Assembly (NCBI RefSeq): GCF_900108855.1
Contig: NZ_FNXY01000006.1
Span: forward strand, 372,001 to 436,000
Origin: Dyadobacter koreensis
GTDB taxonomy: Bacteria; Bacteroidota; Bacteroidia; Cytophagales; Spirosomataceae
Reading direction: 5' to 3'
Length of the DNA: 64,000 nt
Notes under the pieces: model-generated
What the model was told of the DNA's origin: nothing
The model's input: the letters and a program-made list of their open reading frames with translations, nothing else
Database searches by the model: none
Program-made: the position numbers and the translations under genes
Shown: piece after piece, positions 43,674-53,016 of the stretch
How the letters are laid out: each line of letters starts with the position of its first letter
Position numbering within the stretch: position 1 is the stretch's first letter

Positions 43674-45221
43674 ATGACCGGTTACCTCAATTTATTCGAT
43701 TTCAAACAAAAAGTAGATTACAAAAACGAGATTTTGGCAGGTCTCACGGTCGCAATGACAATGATGCCCGAATCCTTATCTTTCGCAATTCTGGCCGGAC
43801 TTCCTCCTCTGGCTGGCTTGTATGCCGCGTTTATTATGGGTTTGGTGACAGCGTTTTTTGGTGGCCGACCGGGAATGGTTTCAGGCGGAGCAGGAGCAAC
43901 GGTTATCGTGCTGATTTCCCTCATGCAATCGCACGGCCTTGACCATGTATTTGCAGCGGTTGCAATGGCCGGAATTTTTCAAATTTTAGTTGGTGTTTTC
44001 AAACTTGGAAAATTTATACGTCTTGTGCCGCAACCCGTTATGTACGGCTTTGTGAACGGGCTCGCAGTGATTATTTTTACGTCGCAATTTGAACAGTTTA
44101 AAACGATTTCGAACGGTCAGACTTCCTGGCTGACAGGAATGCCGCTGTATATTATGGCAGGTCTGGTGGCCTTGACAATTGCGATCGTTTTGGTTCTTCC
44201 GAAACTGACAAAAGCAGTGCCAGCTTCTCTGGTTGCCATTATTGTTGTGTTTGGTCTGGTTCTTGGCTTTGAAATTGATACAAAAACGGTACGAGATATC
44301 GCTTCCGTAAGCGGTGGGTTTCCCACGTTTCATTTTCCTGCTGTACCTTTAAATTTTCAAACGCTACAAATTATTTTCCCTTATGCCCTCATTATGGCCG
44401 GCGTCGGCCTGACGGAAAGTTTATTGACTTTAAATCTTGTAGATGAACTGGTGGGTAATCGTGGTAATGGAAATCGTGAATGTATCGCCCAGGGAAGCGC
44501 AAATATCTTAAATGGATTCTTTTTTGGAATGGGCGGCTGTGCGATGATCGCGCAGACTTTTGTCAATATTTCTGCGGGAGCGAGGGCAAGATTATCCGGT
44601 ATTATCGCGGCTTGTACGATATTACTTGTTATTCTTTTTGGTGCGCCACTTATAGAGAAAATTCCTATGGCAGCGCTTACGGGCGTGATGATCATGGTAG
44701 CGATCGGCACTTTTGAATGGGGCAGTTTTAAGATCATTAATAAAATGCCCAATAAAGATATTTTCGTGGGAATTCTTGTCGCACTTATCACGATCTGGCT
44801 TCACAATCTGGCACTCGCCGTTCTGATCGGCGTGATAATTTCCGCTCTTGTTTTCGCGTGGGAAAGCGCAAAAAGGATCAGAGCAAGGAAATATGAGGAT
44901 GAAAATGGTGTAAAACACTATGAAATTTATGGTCCGTTATTTTTTGGCTCAACAATGGCCTTTATCGAAAAATTTGACATCGCCAATGATCCTGAAAATG
45001 TTGTTATTGATTTCAAAGAGAGTAGGATAGCTGACATGAGCGGGATCGAAGCGCTCAATAAATTGACGGAGCGTTACAAAAAAGCAAACAAGAAATTACA
45101 GCTGCGACATCTGAGCGAGGATTGTCGTCTGCTTCTTAAAAATGCTGACTCAGTTATCGCGGTAAACATCCTTGAAGATCCTACCTACAAGCTTCCAATT
45201 GAGGTGAACGATAAAAGTTAA
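43674..45221 (+). CDS. SulP-family anion transporter with STAS domain
   Basis: A 515-residue inner-membrane protein. The N-terminal 390 residues give 10-14 helices with the SulP start EILAGLTVAMTMMPESLSFA and GMGGCAMIAQTFVNISAGARAR. The C-terminal 100 residues form a cytosolic STAS domain (NVVIDFKESRIADMSGIEAL). Family members move sulfate, bicarbonate or related anions, usually with Na or H. There is no sulfate-assimilation or carbonic anhydrase gene nearby to decide. Length and motif order are normal. Confidence 0.92.
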   Translation: MTGYLNLFDFKQKVDYKNEILAGLTVAMTMMPESLSFAILAGLPPLAGLYAAFIMGLVTAFFGGRPGMVSGGAGATVIVLISLMQSHGLDHVFAAVAMAGIFQILVGVFKLGKFIRLVPQPVMYGFVNGLAVIIFTSQFEQFKTISNGQTSWLTGMPLYIMAGLVALTIAIVLVLPKLTKAVPASLVAIIVVFGLVLGFEIDTKTVRDIASVSGGFPTFHFPAVPLNFQTLQIIFPYALIMAGVGLTESLLTLNLVDELVGNRGNGNRECIAQGSANILNGFFFGMGGCAMIAQTFVNISAGARARLSGIIAACTILLVILFGAPLIEKIPMAALTGVMIMVAIGTFEWGSFKIINKMPNKDIFVGILVALITIWLHNLALAVLIGVIISALVFAWESAKRIRARKYEDENGVKHYEIYGPLFFGSTMAFIEKFDIANDPENVVIDFKESRIADMSGIEALNKLTERYKKANKKLQLRHLSEDCRLLLKNADSVIAVNILEDPTYKLPIEVNDKS

Positions 45222-45398
45222 TTGGAGAAGACAACTTCAATCTATCTTAACAGTAGACAACAGGAGAGTTCTGAAAGGACGCTTGCCTAGATTTACATTG
45301 ACGATTATACTTTTCGCACCTTAAATGTCTGTAAACGAACGGATATTGATACGCAAAAGTGCACCGGACCAATTGACTTTCAGGTAAAATATTCAGTG

Positions 45399-48122
45399 AT
45401 GAAGCACAAGAATTCGATCAGCCGCAGAAAATTCGTGAAAAATGCAGTGTTGTTAACCGCCGCTTTTCCAGCGGCCGGTTCGTTTTCAAAACAAAGTGAT
45501 ATCAGCAAGACACCGGCAGCGGAACCGGTTGCGTTGAAATGGCTGGATTCCGAAGCTCCGGTAAAACTAAGCGGAGCAACTTGGGGCGTTCCCTGGCCAA
45601 AAGGTGTTTTGAAAAAGGATGTTTCCCTGAATTTAGAAAATAAAGATGGCAAAAGCATTTCGCTGCAAAGCTGGCCGCTCGCCCAATGGCCGGATGGCTC
45701 TTTGAAGTGGACTGCACATGCGATTGGAGCGAATGCGAATTTACCGGAAGGACTTACACTCAAACCTGGAAAGGCCCCTACTTCCGCAAAACAAATAAAA
45801 GTCGATGAGACAAGTAAAAGTATTGATATTGATACCGGAATTATTTCCTGTAAATTAAACAAATCAGGAAATATCATAATTTCTTCTATTTCGAGAAACG
45901 GGAAACCAGCTCTGCAGCATGGAAAATTAGTTTTATTGGTACAGGATAGGGCGGAGAACGAACCGGGAGAATCTGTTAATTCAGAACTTTTTGACGGCAG
46001 GATTGAATCGGTAGCGATTGAACAAAAAGGGCCGGTAAGGGCTGTTGTCAAGATTGAAGGAAAACATAGTACCGGAAAGAAAAATCTACTTCCTTTTGTC
46101 ATCCGGCTGTATTTTTATGAAGGAAGCGACGCCATCCGGATCATGCACACGATTGTGTTTGATGGAGATGAGAATAAGGATTTTATAGCCGGATTGGGAG
46201 TTCGCTTTGCTGTTCCTTTGCAAGATGAACTATACAATCGCCACGTGCGGTTTACGGGCGAAAAGCATGGCGTTTTTTCCGAGGCAGTACGTGGGCTGAC
46301 AGGTTTGCGACGCGATCCCGGACAGGCCGTGTCTGATGCACAGGTTGGTGGGAAGGCAACTCAGGATGCATCAACATTTCCGGCAACTGTCTCCAAACGA
46401 TTAAATTACATCCCGGCGTTTGGCGATTATACGCTTTTTCAACCAACCCCCGATTCATTCGAAATTCAAAAAAGAACGAAAGGTGGGCACGGATGGATCC
46501 AGTCTGCTTTTGGCGGTAGATCTTCCGGTATGGGATATCTGGGATCTCCTTTGGGTGGTGTTGCGTTCGGAATAAGAAATTTCTGGCAAAGTCATCCGGC
46601 ACAGCTGGATATACGGGATGCTCAAACAGAACTTGCAGAGGTGACGATGTGGCTCTGGGCTCCCAAAGCTGCTGCCATGGATCTTCGTTTTTACCATGAC
46701 GGAATGGGACAGGATACGTATGAAAAGCAGCGTGATGCTCTGGAAATCACCTACGAGGATTATGAACCGGAATTTGGCCGGCCTGTCGGGATAGCCCGAA
46801 CAAGTGAATTATCTATCCAGATTCTAGCCGCAACGCCAACAAATGCGGAACTTTCAAACCTGGCCTCAGCAATACAAAATCCGGCGCAGATTATCTGCGA
46901 TGCGAATTATTACAGCAAAGTTGGAATTTTTGGAGGAGCGTTCAGCGCGGTTTCCAATAAAAATCCATTGGAGGAAAAGATTAACAGGCAACTGGATTTT
47001 TACTTCGATTATTATCAAAAACAAGTTGATCAGAGACGCTGGTATGGGTTCTGGAATTTTGGCGATGTAATGCACACCTACGACGATGACAGGCACGTTT
47101 GGCGCTACGATGTAGGCGGATTTGCCTGGGACAATTCCGAATTATCAACCGATCTCTGGCTCTGGTACTATTTTCTGCGAACTGGAAAAAATGATGTTTT
47201 CAGAATGGCGGAAGCAATGACGCGGCATACCGGAGAAGTGGATGTACATCACATCGGGCCGTTTAGCCCGCTTGGTTCAAGACATAATGTGCAGCATTGG
47301 GGGTGCAGTGCAAAACAATTACGAATCAGCACAGCTGCGAACCGCCGCTTTTACTATTATCTTACCGCAGATGAGCGCGTTGGCGACCTGATGCGTGAGC
47401 AGATACACGCTGACCGTACTTTAAGAGAAATTATTCCAGGCAGAAAGATTGGACAAGTGGCGCCAAAAAATGATTCAAAAGAAGAACTTGCCAGTATTTC
47501 TTTTGGTACTGACTGGGGAGCTCTCTCGGCAGCATGGCTTACGGAATGGGAGCGGACAGGTGATGAAAAAATGAAGACCAAACTCCTGAACAGTATGGAA
47601 ACCATCGCTGGTCAGCCGCATGGCTTTTTCACAGGTGTTTCCACCATGGATTTGAATACCGGAAAGTTTGAATCTGCCGATCCAAAGCAATTATCTGTTT
47701 CTCATTTAAGTTCAGTTTTCGGCCTCGCTGAAATCTGTGCTGAGCTTATTCAAACTTTTGAGCTTCCGGAATTTGAGAAAGCATGGGTCCGGTATTGTGA
47801 ATTATACAACGCGACGCCAGAAGAACAGAAGGCAGTTTTGGGAGAAAGTCTGACTAAATTGAATTTGAAACAGGGTCATTCGCGTTTGACAGCTTTTGCT
47901 TCGCTGCGCAAAAAGGATAAGGTGCTGGCGGCAAGAGCCTGGAGCGAATTTTATGGAGGAGAGGCGGGTATCAAAAAGCCGGTTTTGAAAGTAACTCAGC
48001 TTACTGGACCTTTGGTACTAAATCCAATTGACGAAGCAGAAGGTGTGTCAACAAATGCTGTCGCTCAGTGGGGACTTGCCGCCATGCAATGTCTGGCTTT
48101 TGCTGGCAGTGAATTGAAATAA
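45399..48122 (+). CDS. Exo-rhamnogalacturonan lyase-like (PcRGLX/YetA) protein, Tat signal
   Basis: A 907-residue protein; I use the ATG at 45399 rather than the GTG one codon earlier. It starts with a Tat-type signal (SRRKFVKNAVLLTAAFPAAG). The domain order fits the PcRGLX/YetA family: an N-terminal RIFT-barrel (LSGATWGVPWPKGVLKKD, SWPLAQWPDGSLKWTAHA), a central beta-sandwich, and a C-terminal alpha/alpha toroid (RYDVGGFAWDNSELSTDLWLWY). The fungal founder is an exo-acting rhamnogalacturonan lyase (PL26), so pectin side chains or a similar uronic-acid glycan are likely substrates. It is isolated from the sugar locus at 2188-13007 and has no transporter beside it. Confidence 0.75.
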   Translation: MKHKNSISRRKFVKNAVLLTAAFPAAGSFSKQSDISKTPAAEPVALKWLDSEAPVKLSGATWGVPWPKGVLKKDVSLNLENKDGKSISLQSWPLAQWPDGSLKWTAHAIGANANLPEGLTLKPGKAPTSAKQIKVDETSKSIDIDTGIISCKLNKSGNIIISSISRNGKPALQHGKLVLLVQDRAENEPGESVNSELFDGRIESVAIEQKGPVRAVVKIEGKHSTGKKNLLPFVIRLYFYEGSDAIRIMHTIVFDGDENKDFIAGLGVRFAVPLQDELYNRHVRFTGEKHGVFSEAVRGLTGLRRDPGQAVSDAQVGGKATQDASTFPATVSKRLNYIPAFGDYTLFQPTPDSFEIQKRTKGGHGWIQSAFGGRSSGMGYLGSPLGGVAFGIRNFWQSHPAQLDIRDAQTELAEVTMWLWAPKAAAMDLRFYHDGMGQDTYEKQRDALEITYEDYEPEFGRPVGIARTSELSIQILAATPTNAELSNLASAIQNPAQIICDANYYSKVGIFGGAFSAVSNKNPLEEKINRQLDFYFDYYQKQVDQRRWYGFWNFGDVMHTYDDDRHVWRYDVGGFAWDNSELSTDLWLWYYFLRTGKNDVFRMAEAMTRHTGEVDVHHIGPFSPLGSRHNVQHWGCSAKQLRISTAANRRFYYYLTADERVGDLMREQIHADRTLREIIPGRKIGQVAPKNDSKEELASISFGTDWGALSAAWLTEWERTGDEKMKTKLLNSMETIAGQPHGFFTGVSTMDLNTGKFESADPKQLSVSHLSSVFGLAEICAELIQTFELPEFEKAWVRYCELYNATPEEQKAVLGESLTKLNLKQGHSRLTAFASLRKKDKVLAARAWSEFYGGEAGIKKPVLKVTQLTGPLVLNPIDEAEGVSTNAVAQWGLAAMQCLAFAGSELK

Positions 48123-48399
48123 GCCGGAATTGAAGTGTTTCTTGAGTATAAAAGTAAAAAGTGAGCATGGTTTGGCATTAACCTTGTGCCTTTGTTTATA
48201 AGTTAGAAATTTTTACCAAACTACTGATCTTCAAAGAACCGGTAAACAGCCCCTGTTTAAACCGATTTTAATTCCTATCTTTTCCTAAACAGAAATTATC
48301 TTTCACACTTTTCTGTTAAAACAGAGCGTTGTGCGGGCTTTAACACAGTTATGCCAGGCAACGCATAATTTTCATTCTTCACTACAAAGTTAGATACTT

Positions 48400-49431
48400 A
48401 TGGAATACAGGCAATTAGGTGCTTCCGGTATTAAAGTTCCGGTTTTAAGTTTTGGCACTGCTACTTTTGGCGGTGGAACTGAATTCTTTAAAGCTTGGGG
48501 CGAGACCCAGCTGGAGGAAGCGAAGAGACTTGTAAATATTTGTCTGGAAGAAGGCGTAAATCTCTTCGATACAGCTGACGGTTATTCCAAAGGATTAGCA
48601 GAGGAAATCCTTGGAAAAGCATTGGGAGGGCTGCGGAATCAGGTTTTAATTTCTACCAAAGCAACATTTCCAACCGGTGACGGGCCAAATGATTATGGCT
48701 CATCACGTTTTCATTTAATTCAGGCCTGTGAAGAAAGTTTGCGTCGCTTAAACACGGATCATATTGACATTTATCACATGCATGGCTTCGATGGCAACAC
48801 GCCTGTGGAGGAGACACTCCGGGCGCTGGACGATCTTGTCACAAGTGGAAAAGTGCAATATATAGCCTGTTCTAATTTTTCTGGCTGGCATTTAATGAAA
48901 TCGTTGTCGGTTTCGGAACGGTATGGCTGGGCCAAATATGTTGGGCATCAGGCTTATTACTCGTTGTTGAACAGGGAATTTGAATGGGAATTGATGCCTC
49001 TCGGCCTTGACCAAAAAGTGGGAACCATCGTCTGGAGTCCACTTTCAGCAGGATTGTTAAGCGGAAAATTCAAAAGAAACCAACCAAAACCAGAGAACAG
49101 CCGATTAAGTCAGGGCGGCTCACAAGGGCCGGAAACGAATTTTGAGCTGCTTTATAATATTGTCGATACTATGGAAGAAGTAGCTGGCGAGACTGGGAAA
49201 TCCGTGGCGCAGGTTGCGTTAAACTGGCTTTTGCAGCGCCCAACCGTTGTTAACATCGTCATCGGTGCCAGAAATGAGGAACAGCTGAGACAAAATCTCG
49301 GCTCTGTTGGCTGGAATCTGACAGCTGATCAGATCAGAAAACTTGACGAGGCGAGTAACGTGCCACCTATCTATCCATACTGGCACCAGCGCGGAAACAC
49401 GACGTTGAATCCAATTCCTAAATTTTACTGA
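48400..49431 (+). CDS. Aldo/keto reductase
   Basis: A 343-residue NADPH-dependent aldo/keto reductase of the YghZ/Tas-like group. The catalytic tetrad is readable: Asp and Tyr in LFDTADGYSKG, Lys in LISTKATF, and His in IDIYHMHGFDG. NIVIGARNEEQLRQNLG near the end is the NADPH phosphate site. It reduces aldehydes or ketones, or oxidises sugar alcohols. It follows the lyase-like gene on the same strand, but 277 bp away, so joint control is uncertain. A REP-like hairpin follows it. Confidence 0.9.
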   Translation: MEYRQLGASGIKVPVLSFGTATFGGGTEFFKAWGETQLEEAKRLVNICLEEGVNLFDTADGYSKGLAEEILGKALGGLRNQVLISTKATFPTGDGPNDYGSSRFHLIQACEESLRRLNTDHIDIYHMHGFDGNTPVEETLRALDDLVTSGKVQYIACSNFSGWHLMKSLSVSERYGWAKYVGHQAYYSLLNREFEWELMPLGLDQKVGTIVWSPLSAGLLSGKFKRNQPKPENSRLSQGGSQGPETNFELLYNIVDTMEEVAGETGKSVAQVALNWLLQRPTVVNIVIGARNEEQLRQNLGSVGWNLTADQIRKLDEASNVPPIYPYWHQRGNTTLNPIPKFY

Positions 49432-49441
49432 AAACTTTTTT

Positions 49442-49508
49442 GCCACGAATGCACGAATTTTTCACAAATTGTTTGCGTATGTTTTTGTGAAATTTGTGTA
49501 TCCGTGGC
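49442..49508. repeat. Long imperfect inverted repeat (GCCACG...CGTGGC)
   Basis: The left arm starting GCCACGAATGCACGAATTT pairs with the right arm ending TTTGTGTATCCGTGGC, with a few mismatches, over about 27 bp each side. It lies 10 bp after the aldo/keto reductase stop. It looks like one copy of a dispersed Bacteroidota intergenic palindrome and can also act as a terminator. Confidence 0.65.
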
Positions 49509-49575
49509 TAGAAATGCTGTTTAAGTGTCAAAATTTAACGGGATCAGGGAATTAAAGAAAAAATCTTGAGCCAAA

Positions 49576-49607
49576 TTTGTTTACTTACTAATAAGTAAGT
49601 AATTTTG
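49576..49607 (+). promoter_or_regulatory. Autoregulated tetR promoter with embedded operator
   Basis: TTTG (49576-49579) and TAATTTTG (49600-49607) are exactly 20 bp apart, a perfect match to the Bacteroidota promoter. The spacer is filled by an inverted repeat with 9-bp arms TTACTTACT and AGTAAGTAA around AATA (49581-49602). A bound repressor dimer would block RNA polymerase. The tetR ATG follows 23 bp after the -7 box. Confidence 0.85.
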
Positions 49608-49630
49608 GTTTGTCAATAATTAAGAAGATA

Positions 49631-50197
49631 ATGAAAGCAAGAACGGAGACTAAAGAGAAAATCGTTGAACTGGGAACAGACCTGATGAAATCGATTGGAT
49701 ATCCTTCGTTAAGTTATCATCAGATTTCGTGCAAGCTCGGTATTAAAAATGCTGCGGTACATTATCATTTTCCAAGCAAGGAAAGTCTGGGATTAGAGAT
49801 TCTGACTGATGCGATCATCTCATTTGAGGAAGTTATCTTCAATGTTTCCGGTCTAGGCTCCTGGGAAAAGCTGGACCTTTTTTTTAAAAATTACAGGAGA
49901 CATTTAGAGAGTAACAATAAGATATGTTTGATCGGCGCCAGTGCCTCCGACTACCAGGAATTGCCCGAATCGATGCAAACGGCAGCTACCGAATATCTGG
50001 TTTTAGTTAAAGGTTGGTTTGTTGAACTGCTCGACAAGGGTAGGAAGGAAGGTAATTTTCACTTCAAAGGTGAGCCTGAGAACAAAGCAGCAGTTATCGT
50101 TTCTGCATTGGCGGGAGGATTGCAACAAGCTCGTCTTATCGGAAATGCTCATTTCGACGGCATCGTAAATCAATTAAAAGAAGATTTAAAGCCGTAA
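49631..50197 (+). CDS. TetR/AcrR-family repressor
   Basis: I chose the ATG at 49631 (188 residues); a TTG at 49610 overlaps the promoter -7 region downstream edge and is unlikely. Residues about 6-52 form the TetR HTH (YHQISCKLGIKNAAVHYHFPSKESLGLEIL), and the rest is the ligand/dimer domain (KGWFVELLDKGRKEGNFHFKG). It is preceded by its own operator, and the same operator stands before the next gene, so it almost certainly represses itself and the SDR gene. The inducer is unknown; SDR substrates or aldehydes are candidates. Confidence 0.92.
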   Translation: MKARTETKEKIVELGTDLMKSIGYPSLSYHQISCKLGIKNAAVHYHFPSKESLGLEILTDAIISFEEVIFNVSGLGSWEKLDLFFKNYRRHLESNNKICLIGASASDYQELPESMQTAATEYLVLVKGWFVELLDKGRKEGNFHFKGEPENKAAVIVSALAGGLQQARLIGNAHFDGIVNQLKEDLKP

Positions 50198-50212
50198 AAA
50201 TTTTTGTAAGCA

Positions 50213-50234
50213 TTACTTACTTATTAGTAAGTAA
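50213..50234. promoter_or_regulatory. Second TetR operator, before the SDR gene
   Basis: Arms TTACTTACT (50213-50221) and AGTAAGTAA (50226-50234) surround TATT. The 22 bp are the exact reverse complement of the operator at 49581-49602. A probable promoter runs from TTAG (50224-50227), 20 bp, to TAATTTTA (50248-50255), so the operator covers the -33 box. Confidence 0.85.
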
Positions 50235-50272
50235 AATATTCACTATTTAATTTTATATCTACAATCGAAGTC

Positions 50273-51025
50273 ATGTCAACACAAAAAGTAGCATTTATCA
50301 GCGGAGCCAATCGCGGAATTGGATTTGAAACGGCTAAAAAATTAGGGAGGCTAGGTATATTTCCTGTCATCGGGTCAAGAAATGAATCGGCTGGAAAAGA
50401 AGCGGTTGCCAAATTAAAGGCAGATGGAATTGAGGCTGATTCTATTATTTTTGATGTCAACAATAAAGCGGATTATTCCAATGCTTATAATTATTTTGAA
50501 AGTAAATTTGGAAAACTGGATATACTCGTCAACAATGCCGGTGTCTCATTGGAGGGTGATCCCGTTGCTTCGATGTCCAATGTGAATCCAACCACCGAAA
50601 TTTCAGAAGAAACACTTCGAGGAACACTGGAGGCAAATTTTTTCGCGCAGGTTTTCAGTACCCAGGTACTTTTGCCGCTGATCAGAAAGTCAGAAGCCGG
50701 CCGGATTGTAAACGTATCCAGCAGACTGGGATCTCTGTCACATCATTCTGATCCTGCATCGCCAATATATCCGATTCAAATGTTCGCTTATAATACCTCA
50801 AAAACAGCACTGAACGCTTTTACGGTACATCTTGCTTACGAATTAAAAGATACAGCGATCAAAGTAAATTCTGCACACCCGGGTTGGGTTCAGACGGAAC
50901 TGGGAGGTTCTTCGGCTCCTGTTACACCTGAGGACGGAGCTGAAACCAGCGTTCGTCTGGCCACAATTCCGGCTGACGGACCAACAGGTGGATTTTTTTA
51001 TTTGGATGATGTCATTCCGTGGTAG
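50273..51025 (+). CDS. Short-chain dehydrogenase/reductase
   Basis: A 250-residue classical SDR. The NAD(P) motif is FISGANRGIGFETAKKLG, followed by DILVNNAGVS, catalytic Ser in VNVSSRLGSL, and Tyr/Lys in AYNTSKTALNAF. Such enzymes resemble plant carbonyl/salutaridine-type reductases and act on small carbonyl compounds with NADPH. It is the target of the adjacent TetR regulator through the shared operator, suggesting induction by its own substrate or a related toxic carbonyl. Confidence 0.93.
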   Translation: MSTQKVAFISGANRGIGFETAKKLGRLGIFPVIGSRNESAGKEAVAKLKADGIEADSIIFDVNNKADYSNAYNYFESKFGKLDILVNNAGVSLEGDPVASMSNVNPTTEISEETLRGTLEANFFAQVFSTQVLLPLIRKSEAGRIVNVSSRLGSLSHHSDPASPIYPIQMFAYNTSKTALNAFTVHLAYELKDTAIKVNSAHPGWVQTELGGSSAPVTPEDGAETSVRLATIPADGPTGGFFYLDDVIPW

Positions 51026-51227
51026 AATAAAAAACGGATGGGTTCGGCTACCAGGTTTCACAAGAATCTGAAGTCTGCCACGATAACTATTTTTTGCCAT
51101 TGGGAAGCTTGGCTGTGAACCGGCCAAGTTTTTTTTCTTCATTTTTTTATATTCTCCGGACTAAAAAAGACGCGTTTACTAAAATATTGAAGCACGAAAG
51201 TCAGTTATATATCAAAAATAATTGTCT

Positions 51228-51962
51228 ATGAATTTCAGATTTATCGGATTCCTTCTGTTCATTTTGTGTGTTGAAAATAGTCAGTCTTCGCTGGCTCAGG
51301 TATTGAGAAGTAAGGGGAAAATGAACCAGCAGTTTGTGATGAACGACGAAACCGTCATAATAAATCAAGCGACCGGAAAACGTATCAGTTATAATGCGTA
51401 CGACGACTTACTGAAAAAAAATCCGGGCAGATACCGTACGCAGCCGGTTTTTGACAAGTTTGGAAAAGCATCATCCTTCGCATTGATCCCGAAGACAAAA
51501 TCAGAAATTGAAACGGGTATTACTCTGACGGTTGACGAGGACGGAATGCCGGAAATCGGGCAGCCGCTTCCGCCATTTATTATGACAGGTCTGGACGGGA
51601 AGACTTATGATTCTGAAAAACTTCGTGGTAAATATATTCTTCTCGGATTTTGGGTGAAGTATGAAAAGCCAATGTATACCTGGGAAAGCACTAAGATTAT
51701 TTCCAATTTTATACAGCAAAATGAAGAGAAAGGTGTCGAGATAGTTTCTTTGGGAACAACCATCAACACAGACGAAGAATGCAGGAAGTTCATCCCAAAA
51801 CGGAATTGCGGATTCATTCCTGTACCAAATTCTTACGGTTTCAATCATCGATATAAAATAACCGAAACACCTTTTTTTGTTCTCGTCGATAAAAAGGGAA
51901 TTGTAAGGGCAATGGCTCCGCATACCGAATTTGACAAGATCAGCGAGTTGTCTCTGCGCTGA
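51228..51962 (+). CDS. Secreted redoxin-domain protein lacking the CxxC motif
   Basis: I chose the ATG at 51228 (244 residues), giving a signal peptide (FIGFLLFILCVENSQSSLAQ). The C-terminal half (about 105-244) has the AhpC-TSA/TlpA fold: EIGQPLPPFIMTGLDGKTYDSEKLRGKYILLGFW. Where TlpA proteins have WCxxC, this one reads WVKYEKPMY, so neither redox cysteine is present. The cis-Pro region is intact (ETPFFVLVDKKG). It may be a binding or chaperone relative rather than an oxidoreductase. It ends at a strong bidirectional terminator. Confidence 0.7.
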   Translation: MNFRFIGFLLFILCVENSQSSLAQVLRSKGKMNQQFVMNDETVIINQATGKRISYNAYDDLLKKNPGRYRTQPVFDKFGKASSFALIPKTKSEIETGITLTVDEDGMPEIGQPLPPFIMTGLDGKTYDSEKLRGKYILLGFWVKYEKPMYTWESTKIISNFIQQNEEKGVEIVSLGTTINTDEECRKFIPKRNCGFIPVPNSYGFNHRYKITETPFFVLVDKKGIVRAMAPHTEFDKISELSLR

Positions 51963-51996
51963 AACCTTTGCGTTCAAAGATGATATTGGGATTCAG

Positions 51997-52034
51997 AAAA
52001 CTTCAGGGCGCGTAAACGCCTACCCTGAAGTTTT
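51997..52034. terminator. Strong bidirectional terminator
   Basis: AAAACTTCAGGG and CCCTGAAGTTTT make a perfect 12-bp stem with a 14-nt loop that itself contains GCG-TAAA-CGC. It serves both the rightward redoxin gene and the convergent MDR gene. Confidence 0.9.
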
Positions 52035-52044
52035 GATTAGTCAT

Positions 52045-52986
52045 CTAAACAGTAACGACAACCTTTCCCTTGGTTTTTCCTGTTTCAACTTGCAGATGAG
52101 CTTTTCCCATTTCTTCGAATGGAAAAGTTTGCGAGACGTGCGCTTTCACAATTCCGGTTGACAGAAGTTCAGCAACAGATCTCATATCTTCGCCATTAGA
52201 ACTTACAAGAAAGAAAAAACCATTGATACCCTTTGCCTTAGCCTTTTCAGTAATTGACTCGGCCATGCCGGATGGAATTGTAATCAATATTCCACCTTCT
52301 TTGATCGTTTCAAGAGATCGATCCATATTGTCACCACCAATGGTATCCAGTACAAAATCAGCGTCTTTAACAACGTCTTCAAATTTTTGAGCTTTATAAT
52401 CAATATGTTGATCAGCACCAAGTGAAAGAACGAAGTCCTTATTTTCGACAGAGGAAGTGCCGATTACATAAGCGCCAATATGTTTTGCCATCTGGACCGC
52501 AAAATGTCCTACACCACCAGCTGCAGAATGAATTAAAACTTTATCGCCTGCCTTAACTTTTGCATGCGTTGTCAATGCCTGGAAAGCGGTAAGAGCGGCC
52601 AAAGTTGCAGCGGCAGCTTCTTCATGCGAGATGTCTGCGGGTTTGGTCGCCAAATGTGAAGCGGGTGCGGCGATATATTCCGCGTAGGCTTGTCCATGAC
52701 CAGGAAAATTGACCATACCAAAAACCTCGTCTCCTATCAGAAATTCAGTAACTGCGGAACCAGTTTCTACTACAATTCCGGAAATATCCCAGCCCAGAAT
52801 CAGTGAATTCACCTCCTTTAGGCGGCCATACATACCTTTTCCTTGCCGAGTTTTCACGTCAACAGGATTGATACTGATCGCTTTAACTTGAACCAATACT
52901 TCATTTTCAGTGATGGTAGGTTTTTCTATGTTTGATAAAACCAGATTTTCTACATCTCCGGGACTTTTTAACACGTAAGCTTTCAT
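52045..52986 (-). CDS. NADP-dependent quinone-oxidoreductase-like MDR protein
   Basis: A 313-residue medium-chain reductase of the zeta-crystallin/quinone oxidoreductase type, without the zinc ligands of alcohol dehydrogenases. The N-terminal GroES-like part includes VLVQVKAISINPVDVKTRQG, and the Rossmann part has IHSAAGGVGHFAVQMAKHIGA and VLDTIGGDNMDRSLETI. It reduces quinones or enones with NADPH. It diverges from the AraC regulator at 53087 with an inverted repeat between them, and is the likely target of that regulator. Confidence 0.9.
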   Translation of the reverse strand: MKAYVLKSPGDVENLVLSNIEKPTITENEVLVQVKAISINPVDVKTRQGKGMYGRLKEVNSLILGWDISGIVVETGSAVTEFLIGDEVFGMVNFPGHGQAYAEYIAAPASHLATKPADISHEEAAAATLAALTAFQALTTHAKVKAGDKVLIHSAAGGVGHFAVQMAKHIGAYVIGTSSVENKDFVLSLGADQHIDYKAQKFEDVVKDADFVLDTIGGDNMDRSLETIKEGGILITIPSGMAESITEKAKAKGINGFFFLVSSNGEDMRSVAELLSTGIVKAHVSQTFPFEEMGKAHLQVETGKTKGKVVVTV

Positions 52987-53016
52987 AAATTTTGAAATGT
53001 TTTATATTTTTTTGAT

